From positions 1 to 60,101 of IMG/VR virus record IMGVR_UViG_3300020430_000017: 60,101 nucleotides of DNA; one strand, written 5' to 3'. Source of the stretch: a virus. The notes beneath the pieces were generated by a model that was not told the DNA's origin, made no database searches, and was given only the letters and a program-made list of their open reading frames with translations. The position numbers were made by a program, and so were the translations under genes. Of this stretch, positions 47,402 to 53,352 are shown one piece after another (position 1 is the first letter of the stretch; the number at the start of each line of letters is the position of its first letter).

Positions 47402-47487
47402 TGGTAGGACTGGCGGGAATCGAACCCGCATGACCTATGGTCGAGAGATTTTAAGTCTCTTGTGTCTACCAATTCCACCACAGTCCC
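47402..47487 (-). tRNA. tRNA-Leu (UAA)
   Basis: The minus strand folds into a cloverleaf with acceptor GGGACTG/CAGTCCT, anticodon stem AGAGA/TCTCT, loop CTTAAAA with anticodon TAA, a variable arm GACC/GGTC and a T arm with GGTTCGATTC. The 3' ACCA is encoded. It reads UUA codons. It is the only tRNA visible in this window and stands between a terminator and the uvsE promoter. Confidence 0.95.
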
Positions 47488-47492
47488 ATACG

Positions 47493-47529
47493 AACAAAGA
47501 AACCCTCGGGGAGATAAACTCCCCGAAGG
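47493..47529 (-). terminator. Rho-independent terminator after the WXXGXW gene
   Basis: An 11 bp stem (CCTTCGGGGAG/CTCCCCGAGGG, one G-T pair) with a TTTAT loop is followed by TTTCTTTGTT on the minus strand. It ends the transcript of the secreted protein just before the tRNA. Confidence 0.88.
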
Positions 47530-47543
47530 CAAGGTTAATGTCA

Positions 47544-47891
47544 TTACCGACGACGTGGACGGTGCTGACGAGGGTTTGCTGGGCGGCGTTCCCAGTGACC
47601 GGGTACCCATACCCGACGATGGCTGCGACGAACCCAGTGACCGGGAACCCAAACAGCGTTTGAGTTTGGTCGGGCTGCTGGTCGGTTAGGACCAAAATCG
47701 CGTCCATAGACAGGATGTGACCAGTGGGCACGGTGAACACGGGTGGCAGGAACCCACACCCAAGTAACAGACACAGTAGGAGTACCTACGGTGACAGCAG
47801 CACGGGTGTTTGGACGATGCCGGTTGTGCGCATCAGCAATTTGCGGCGCTGCCAATGCAGCAGCCGCGAGGAACGTGATAAGGAATTTCAT
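47544..47891 (-). CDS. Secreted WXXGXW-repeat protein
   Basis: A 115-residue protein with a signal peptide (M-K-F-L-I-T-F-L-A-A-A-A-L-A-A, cleavage near A-D-A), then W-V-W-V-P-A-T and two copies of V-W-V-P-G-H-W. These W-x-x-G-x-W-type repeats occur in small periplasmic proteins of proteobacteria, unusual in a phage. The mature part is rich in Arg and His and basic. It has its own phage promoter box and terminator, so it is one transcript. An envelope role during infection is inference. Confidence 0.78.
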   Translation of the reverse strand: MKFLITFLAAAALAAPQIADAHNRHRPNTRAAVTVGTPTVSVTWVWVPATRVHRAHWSHPVYGRDFGPNRPAARPNSNAVWVPGHWVRRSHRRVWVPGHWERRPANPRQHRPRRR

Positions 47892-47923
47892 GTTTATACC
47901 TCCTTCCTTGTTTGTTCACTATG

Positions 47924-47952
47924 TTAGACGTATGAGACTACATTTTATTCAT
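47924..47952 (-). promoter_or_regulatory. Phage-specific promoter box, copy 10
   Basis: Minus strand ATGAAT, 18 bp ending TACG, TCTAAC, 33 bp before the ATG at 47891. The -35-like part overlaps the recA stop codon. It is the only copy outside the 0-15 kb region. Confidence 0.72.
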
Positions 47953-49081
47953 CCTTTTCTTCATTTTCTTCATAAAAATCTGAGGCTTCGCCAATACGTT
48001 GGTCGAACTTCATGATAACCTCATCGTCCATGATCTCCATGACCGTCTTGCGGAACTCAGGATCTTGCAGGCGCTCAACCCACTTTGAGGCTTGGAACTT
48101 AGGACCAACTGCCTCGCCCTTGCTGTCGAGCAGGGAGAACCAAGCGCCAGCGCGTGCAAGACGAGGCGAACTGTGGATTGCATCAAACCAGCTTTCCTCG
48201 TCCTGCACACCGATAGCGTCACCCCACAGAATCTTAAAGTTGCACTGTCGCCCCTGTGTGCCAAAGCGTGACTTTTCAAGCTTTACCTTGACCTCGGAGC
48301 CAATACGGAACCCTTTATCATCTGTGATATAACTCGCTTTCGCCTTACGACCGGTCAGCCAGATGCGCAAAGAATATGCGTAAATCATAGCCTTTCCACC
48401 GGGAGTCATGTAAGGGGTTGTCAGGGCTTCTGACGGCGAGCGCGTGATGTTGGTCTTAAGCTGATTAAGAACAAGGAACGTGCTCTGCGAATTGGCAATC
48501 GGCACAGTTAGTTTAGACATACCCTTCGCAAGAATACGTGCCTTAACTGCCATAGATGAAAGTGGGTTGAAGTCTCCCTCAACGTCTGATACAGACGGAG
48601 TTAGCGCAAGCGAATCCCACACAAACAACATGCGATTATCATTAGAGCCTAGAAGCTCTTCAATAGTCTCCAGCACAAACTCAACAGAAGTTGCCTGAAC
48701 ATACAAAAGGTTATTAAGATCGCACCCAGCGCGCTCAAGGAACGTCGGGTCAATCGCAGACTCAGAGTCAAAGTAAATAACGTCGATGCCCATCTTCTGT
48801 GCATTCGCCGCTACCTGCGCAGCCATGTAAGATTTGCCCGTAGCCTCAAGCCCAGCAATCTCAACCACCTTGCCGACTGGGATTCCTGCTAGTTGCCCAC
48901 GACAAATAATAGAATCAAGCCAGCGAGAGCCGGTAGGGATCCAGTCCTTTACCTCCGTTGGATTCTCTTCCTTAAGATCATGAGCCACGTTGTGACCAGC
49001 CTTCTTGTTGATCAGATCGCGCATTTGTGTGATAGAGAGCTTGCCAGCCCCATTTGATTTCTTAGATCGTGCCATTCTCAA
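47945..49081 (-). CDS. recA: RecA/UvsX recombinase
   Basis: A 378-residue recombinase with Walker A G-L-E-A-T-G-K-S at 77-84, L-F-V-W-D-S-L-A-L-T as Walker B and L-V-L-N-Q-L-K. It forms filaments on single-stranded DNA for strand exchange and recombination-driven replication. A TTG start at 49081 has the better GGAG spacing, while an ATG lies two codons further in. The C-terminus is strongly acidic. It has its own sigma-70-like promoter. Confidence 0.93.
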   Translation of the reverse strand: MRMARSKKSNGAGKLSITQMRDLINKKAGHNVAHDLKEENPTEVKDWIPTGSRWLDSIICRGQLAGIPVGKVVEIAGLEATGKSYMAAQVAANAQKMGIDVIYFDSESAIDPTFLERAGCDLNNLLYVQATSVEFVLETIEELLGSNDNRMLFVWDSLALTPSVSDVEGDFNPLSSMAVKARILAKGMSKLTVPIANSQSTFLVLNQLKTNITRSPSEALTTPYMTPGGKAMIYAYSLRIWLTGRKAKASYITDDKGFRIGSEVKVKLEKSRFGTQGRQCNFKILWGDAIGVQDEESWFDAIHSSPRLARAGAWFSLLDSKGEAVGPKFQASKWVERLQDPEFRKTVMEIMDDEVIMKFDQRIGEASDFYEENEEKDE

Positions 49082-49105
49082 TTTATTCTCCTGAGTAGTG
49101 ATACT

Positions 49106-49134
49106 ATAGTACCATAGATTATTTCGTTTGTCGA
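49106..49134 (-). promoter_or_regulatory. Sigma-70-like promoter of recA
   Basis: Minus strand TCGACA (49129-49134), 17 bp, TACTAT (49106-49111), 25 bp before the recA start at 49081. Both elements differ from consensus at one position. Confidence 0.75.
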
Positions 49135-49153
49135 GCGATTTTTTTAAAAAGAT

Positions 49154-50113
49154 CTACCAAGGATCTCCGCTCATCTTTAGGGACGAAGCGAGCTTCTGTG
49201 ACTCAAACTTGAACCTCATCTTCATCACTCGCTTGCCGCCAGCCATAACACCAATCGAGTCATTGCCTACAGGTTGCAGTGTAATCTCGTCTGACATTAA
49301 AGCTTTATATTTTTCATTCTTAACCGGGTCTGAAATAGATGCGCTAAAGCCTTTCTTTCCACCGCCGCGACCGGTCACCTTAATATAATATGGATAGTTA
49401 TCCTTCGCGTCCATCCATACATCTAAAATATGCTGGCGAATGTCCTCTTGTGACATATTAGATATATGCTCCAGCAATACGCCGCGCAACGTGTTAAGCA
49501 TTGTTGCACCAATCTTTTCGGCTGCAGCTTTCAACTCTTCGTTGCCAACAGCACGTAAAAACTTTTTTCTCTCCTTGGCAGACCGAGGCAGACCCATGCT
49601 CTCAATAGCAATCTTGTCCATATCGTTCAATGCTGCAAGCAAATCAATGCCAAGCGACACCCCCACTGGTCGAACGCCGGGATTCTTAAATCCAATGTCT
49701 CCTGATGATTTTGTGCTCTTTGCGCTGATACCAAGAAACTCACCGCCAGAAAACTGTAACAGGATGTCGGTTGGATTACCAGCAGAGGCTTCTGTCCCGA
49801 CTGCTTGACTCAGAACGCCGGGGCGCGCTGTCCACCAGACATTAATAATATTGCCTTCCCAGCCATTCTCGTCAGCCCAATTCATAGTCTCATCGAACAT
49901 AGCTAGCGCACGACCCTGTTGGGCTTGAAACTCTTCGGGAGTCACCTGTGCTTGGCGTTGCAATAATGCTTGCTCTGCCTCTTCACCATTTACGAAGCGG
50001 TCCCAGCTATTTCCTGCTGCGATAAATCCAAATAAAATTTCGTTAATATCAGCACCAAGAGTGTTCTTTGACTCTCTCATATTGTCGCGAAACTTATGCA
50101 ATACTGGTTTCAT
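49154..50113 (-). CDS. PD-(D/E)xK-like protein (319 aa)
   Basis: A 319-residue protein with G-N-P-T-D-I-L-L-Q near 132 and F-L-G-I-S-A-K-S-T near 147. This D-x12-S-x-K arrangement with flanking strands fits the PD-(D/E)xK nuclease core, with Ser replacing the acidic residue. N-terminal R-E-S-K-N-T-L-G-A-D-I-N-E has a possible I-N-E cleavage site. It lies between recA and an adenine methylase. It may be a packaged or recombination nuclease; similar proteins occur in marine T4-like phages in my reading. Confidence 0.55.
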   Translation of the reverse strand: MKPVLHKFRDNMRESKNTLGADINEILFGFIAAGNSWDRFVNGEEAEQALLQRQAQVTPEEFQAQQGRALAMFDETMNWADENGWEGNIINVWWTARPGVLSQAVGTEASAGNPTDILLQFSGGEFLGISAKSTKSSGDIGFKNPGVRPVGVSLGIDLLAALNDMDKIAIESMGLPRSAKERKKFLRAVGNEELKAAAEKIGATMLNTLRGVLLEHISNMSQEDIRQHILDVWMDAKDNYPYYIKVTGRGGGKKGFSASISDPVKNEKYKALMSDEITLQPVGNDSIGVMAGGKRVMKMRFKFESQKLASSLKMSGDPW

Positions 50114-50117
50114 TTCT

Positions 50118-50963
50118 TTACCCTATAATTAGTATTTCAGATGAGGATCCCATCGTTTTTTTGCCGACGCATTTGCCATCGACCCACTCGACATTCTTCA
50201 TGCCGTACGCCCATTCAGCAGTGACGATCTTGCGGTTAGAATAGAGGTCACGCACCTCTGGACAATCATTATATGACATGACCCAATCGGATCTGTCGGA
50301 AATCAAGTTATAAAGCGCCATATGGTCGAAACCGGCGTGTAAGCCCCCTGCTTGCCCGTAGAGCATCGCTGCGTCTTCTGGCAGCATGTAGGGCGGGTCA
50401 AGGTACAGGAAGGCTCTAGGGTGCCATGGGAGGCTCGTCTGGAAGTCTGCATAGTCTACCCTGAAATTCTCGGCGTTAAACTTACGCAATCGGTCGATGG
50501 ATGATTGAGTGAATCGAGCGTATGATGCTCGCTTGGACCAGCCACCGGAAAAGGTAGCTCCTGAGAAGCTAGACCTATTGATTGCATAAAACTTTGCAGC
50601 CTTATCGTACGAGAACATGAACGATGGATCTCGTAGCTGTTCCCGAAAGTTAATAAAATCTTGTTTGGAGCATCCCTCTACAAGTTTAGTAATGCCCTTC
50701 TCTTCAATCTCATACTCCGTGCGCAAGCCAGCGACCTCATCAGCCAGCTTGTCATTGTCACCACAGAGTGCTTGCCAAAACCATACAAGGGGCACCAGCT
50801 TGTCATATCCAATGACTTTGGTGCCCCTTGATGCTACTGCTAATTCCACAGAGCCACCGCCAAAGAATGGCGAGCACAATCGTGGCACATCTTCCGGTAT
50901 GTATGGGAGTATGTGCTTAACAGCGCGTGACTTACCGCCGGGGTAACGTAGTGGAGTTTTCAT
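50118..50963 (-). CDS. D12-class DNA adenine methyltransferase, second copy
   Basis: A 281-residue Dam-like enzyme: T-P-L-R-Y-P-G-G-K-S at the start, S-P-F-F-G-G-G-S-V-E for AdoMet and Y-L-D-P-P-Y near 189. It differs strongly from the copy at 8918-9781 and is not next to an endonuclease of the MunI type. It would methylate adenine and may protect phage DNA from host enzymes. Confidence 0.9.
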   Translation of the reverse strand: MKTPLRYPGGKSRAVKHILPYIPEDVPRLCSPFFGGGSVELAVASRGTKVIGYDKLVPLVWFWQALCGDNDKLADEVAGLRTEYEIEEKGITKLVEGCSKQDFINFREQLRDPSFMFSYDKAAKFYAINRSSFSGATFSGGWSKRASYARFTQSSIDRLRKFNAENFRVDYADFQTSLPWHPRAFLYLDPPYMLPEDAAMLYGQAGGLHAGFDHMALYNLISDRSDWVMSYNDCPEVRDLYSNRKIVTAEWAYGMKNVEWVDGKCVGKKTMGSSSEILIIG

Positions 50964-50966
50964 AAT

Positions 50967-51146
50967 TTACGAGTTTTTAGTATTCTGAACGTCAACACGA
51001 ATCTCTTGGGCTGCAGCCTTTACTTCCTGCATAGCCTTTCGGACGCGAGTTCCAGCGGCGTTATTGCCTTTCTCATAAAACTTATGAAAATCAACCTTTA
51101 CTTCTTCAAGCAAGGTGATCAACTGGTCTAGTTTATTGCAACTCAT
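50967..51146 (-). CDS. Histone H1-like peptide (59 aa)
   Basis: AGGAGG precedes the ATG at 51146. The peptide reads F-H-K-F-Y-E-K-G-N-N-A-A-G-T-R, then R-K-A-M-Q-E-V-K-A-A-A-Q-E-I-R. The K-G-N-x-A-A-G-T-R-x-R-K-A and A-Q-E-I-R pattern matches short histone H1-like (Hc1-type) proteins of bacteria. It would bind DNA, perhaps in packaging or nucleoid change. It is short, so the C-terminal Lys-rich tail of true H1 is missing. Confidence 0.7.
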   Translation of the reverse strand: MSCNKLDQLITLLEEVKVDFHKFYEKGNNAAGTRVRKAMQEVKAAAQEIRVDVQNTKNS

Positions 51147-51161
51147 CTTAGTTCCTCCTAT

Positions 51162-51190
51162 AAAAAGTGGCAGACTTTAACCGGTCTGCC
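51162..51190 (-). terminator. Rho-independent terminator after the lipoprotein gene
   Basis: A perfect 7 bp stem, GGCAGAC/GTCTGCC, with an 8 nt loop is followed by ACTTTTT on the minus strand. Confidence 0.85.
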
Positions 51191-51201
51191 ATCGGTTTGG
51201 T

Positions 51202-51318
51202 TTACTCTGCTGCTGTATCAACAGAGTCAGCGGCAGTGTCTTCACTGCCAGTGTCTTCGTCCTTATCGCCGCAAGCCACAAGAAGGCTAGCTGCAAGGAC
51301 AGTGAGAGCGAATCTCAT
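51202..51318 (-). CDS. Small lipoprotein (38 aa)
   Basis: The ATG at 51318 has GGAG seven bases upstream. Residues 1-16 form a signal peptide ending L-L-V-A-C, a lipobox with Cys16, then G-D-K-D and an acidic Thr/Ala tail. Signal peptidase II would cleave before Cys16 and leave a 23-residue lipopeptide in the membrane. It may act in superinfection exclusion or lysis, both inference. It lies between the gp32 gene and a terminator. Confidence 0.75.
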   Translation of the reverse strand: MRFALTVLAASLLVACGDKDEDTGSEDTAADSVDTAAE

Positions 51319-51337
51319 GTTGTCTCCTTGGGAAAGT

Positions 51338-51362
51338 GAGGCACCTGATGACCCTGTGCCTC
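51338..51362 (-). terminator. Hairpin after gp32, possible weak terminator
   Basis: A 7 bp stem, GAGGCAC/GTGCCTC, with an 11 nt loop follows the gp32 stop. Only ACTTTCCC follows, so termination would be partial; it could also protect the 3' end of the abundant gp32 message. Confidence 0.6.
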
Positions 51363-51376
51363 CCTGTGGGCGGGCA

Positions 51377-52150
51377 CTATGCCCCCATCAGTTCATCAAA
51401 GGCGGCGTCAACCGGATCAGTCGTGGTGGTCGTCGCGGTGTACTTCTCAGTTTCATTAGAAGAAGTCTCGGCACTTTGATCCCCAGACAAATACTCATCA
51501 AGCATAGCGGACACCTCACCGGTAGTCTTACGCTCAAACAAGCCGTCGAAGTCGGGGATATTATCTAGAAGCTCTGCACAGCGCTCATCACCACCCACAG
51601 CTTCATCACAAAGCGGCGAGGAACGGCGACGAGGGGTCAGCTTCGTCTGGGGGAAAGACGCACCCGAAGGCTTGCCATATGTAAGAACCAAGTCGGTACC
51701 AGTCTCTGGATCAGTGATGTCACCGTACTCAGGGTTAAGGACCAGCCCCAGCAAGGACTCGTAAGCCATCTTGCCATAGCCCCAAGCGCGAACACCTTGG
51801 TCTTCTTCGCCTCGGACAAGAACAGGGCTAAAGAAGCGTTGGCGGGCGAAAAGCCCCTTTGCCATCTTCTTAGCTTCGTTGTCATCGTTTGCAGCACCCT
51901 CCTTCCAGAGTTGGGATGCAAACTCGCAAACCGGGCAGTCATCGCCGAAGTTGCGCTTAGGACAAAGGAAACCACGGTTTTGTCCCACGTTATAGTGGAA
52001 GTGGAACTCGCGGAAGGGGTCGCCATCTTCGGTGGGCACAATACGAATCGCTTGCTCACCGTCGCTGGGACGCCAGAACTTGTTGTCGCCAGAATCTTTG
52101 TTTTGGAGAGCGTCTAGCTTCGCTCTCATCTTTGACAGGTCAATTGCCAT
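51377..52150 (-). CDS. Single-stranded DNA-binding protein, T4 gp32-like
   Basis: A 257-residue protein with a gp32-like core: K-F-W-R-P-S-D-G-E and I-R-I-V-P at the start, His50/52 with C63, C72 and C75 as zinc ligands (C-P-K-R-N-F-G-D-D-C-P-V-C), and an acidic C-terminal tail ending D-E-L-M-G-A that would contact partners. It coats single strands for replication and recombination. It has its own strong promoter and a leader hairpin. Confidence 0.92.
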   Translation of the reverse strand: MAIDLSKMRAKLDALQNKDSGDNKFWRPSDGEQAIRIVPTEDGDPFREFHFHYNVGQNRGFLCPKRNFGDDCPVCEFASQLWKEGAANDDNEAKKMAKGLFARQRFFSPVLVRGEEDQGVRAWGYGKMAYESLLGLVLNPEYGDITDPETGTDLVLTYGKPSGASFPQTKLTPRRRSSPLCDEAVGGDERCAELLDNIPDFDGLFERKTTGEVSAMLDEYLSGDQSAETSSNETEKYTATTTTTDPVDAAFDELMGA

Positions 52151-52175
52151 GTTTTTTACCTCTTGTTGTTATAGT

Positions 52176-52199
52176 CAAAGTGACAAATCTCTCACTTTG
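52176..52199 (-). promoter_or_regulatory. Leader hairpin of gp32 mRNA
   Basis: An 8 bp perfect stem, CAAAGTGA/TCACTTTG, with an 8 nt loop lies 26 bp before the start codon, in the transcribed leader. T4 gp32 represses its own translation by binding its leader, so this hairpin is a candidate autoregulatory site. Confidence 0.65.
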
Positions 52200-52207
52200 C
52201 TTTGCTT

Positions 52208-52236
52208 AGTATAGCCTATTCTGAATCATAAGTCAA
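52208..52236 (-). promoter_or_regulatory. Strong sigma-70 promoter of gp32
   Basis: Minus strand TTGACT (52231-52236), 17 bp, TATACT (52208-52213), 58 bp before the ATG at 52150. One mismatch in each element. Confidence 0.85.
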
Positions 52237-52244
52237 GCCTTTTC

Positions 52245-52502
52245 TCAACTATTTTCAAAGGGGCTATCAACCTCGATTTCGGTCACGTTGCCCTCCACAG
52301 TTTTCCAATTAAACATGCGGAATGCGTTCGTGTCCAAGTCCCAAACAAGTTCCATACCTTCGGCAAGGGTTGGCTTGCGCCCAGTGCCCTTGATTTGAGT
52401 AGTGATAAACTTGTCGGGAATATCTGTAATACGAATGAAACGCATGGTTCGCGCCTCACCATTCTTCTTTGTGAATGTGCCGTTGTAGGCTTTCATCAGC
52501 AT
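52245..52502 (-). CDS. Conserved hypothetical protein (85 aa)
   Basis: An 85-residue protein with AGGAGG four bases before the ATG. It reads K-A-Y-N-G-T-F-T-K-K-N-G-E-A-R, then M-R-F-I-R-I-T-D-I-P and M-E-L-V-W-D-L-D-T-N-A-F-R. The T-x-K-K-N-G-x-x-R-T-M-R-F pattern resembles small proteins of T4-like marine phages with unknown roles. It overlaps the FtsZ-like gene by one base. Confidence 0.7.
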   Translation of the reverse strand: MLMKAYNGTFTKKNGEARTMRFIRITDIPDKFITTQIKGTGRKPTLAEGMELVWDLDTNAFRMFNWKTVEGNVTEIEVDSPFENS

Positions 52503-53344
52503 TATACCTCCTGTTCTTGTACTTCTGATGAGTTGGCTATTAGATAGCCATAGTTGTCGTTATAGTCAGTAGAGTGAATCCGAACCGATACGATTGTTTC
52601 ATCCCCTACCATATTCGCGCTACGCTCGCGCAAAGTCGTGAAAAGATTTCCGTCTGTTTCCAGTTGTTCTTTGTTGATAGCATAAATATAGCATCTTTCA
52701 TTAATGGTGTCAAGAGGGAAAAACAACTTTTCTTCATTTTTCTCGATATCGACCAGACCGAACGTTGAAACCCGTGCTGTTGCCAGCGACGTGGACGGCG
52801 TGTTGTAGACCGTCTTGGTGTTCAGAAAAACGTTGGTCATGTGTACTGTCCCAGCAATCAATTCATTCAGTCGCTTATAATACCCGATGACTGGAACATT
52901 TACAAGGATTTTTTCAACTTCTTTGTTGTCGATCATGTAAAGCCGCTCAAACACTCCACTTCTTGCATACTGCTGCAGAACATTTCTCACCACACGCTCA
53001 TGAAGGCGAGACTCGTTATTGAGCAAAGTGCGATCTGGCATGACATAGAGAATGCTGACTTTGCACTTCTGCAGCTTCTCCAATACTCGCAGTGACGCTG
53101 CCGACACCCGACCAGCACCACAGACGATGAACAGCACTTCTGAGCCCTTGCGCAGATACCGAAAGAACGAGCGAAAGTTAATAGGAATCGTTTCATATTC
53201 CTCAATGTTGCCAACTTGTGGCAATGCAAAATTTCCTTTTTCCTTCGGCAGTCCCACGTCAAGTTTATAAATGTTATACTGTGGGTACTGAGCGAATTCC
53301 TCTGCGATGTTACAGCCCGCAGCGCCTAAGCCTACAATGTTCAC
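52502..53344 (-). CDS. Divergent FtsZ/tubulin-like protein
   Basis: A 280-residue protein with G-L-G-A-A-G-C-N at residues 5-12, in the place of the FtsZ first nucleotide loop, I-V-C-G-A-G-R-V-S-A-A-S-L near 73-85 where FtsZ has the G-G-G-T-G-T-G loop, and E-R-L-Y-M-I-D-N-K-E-V near 133-143 like the I-x-N-D segment of FtsZ. The tubulin signature itself is lost, so nucleotide hydrolysis may be altered. Large phages of other groups encode tubulins that centre the phage nucleus. A cytoskeletal role is inference from the fold. Confidence 0.5.
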   Translation of the reverse strand: MNIVGLGAAGCNIAEEFAQYPQYNIYKLDVGLPKEKGNFALPQVGNIEEYETIPINFRSFFRYLRKGSEVLFIVCGAGRVSAASLRVLEKLQKCKVSILYVMPDRTLLNNESRLHERVVRNVLQQYARSGVFERLYMIDNKEVEKILVNVPVIGYYKRLNELIAGTVHMTNVFLNTKTVYNTPSTSLATARVSTFGLVDIEKNEEKLFFPLDTINERCYIYAINKEQLETDGNLFTTLRERSANMVGDETIVSVRIHSTDYNDNYGYLIANSSEVQEQEV

Positions 53345-53352
53345 TGTTCACC

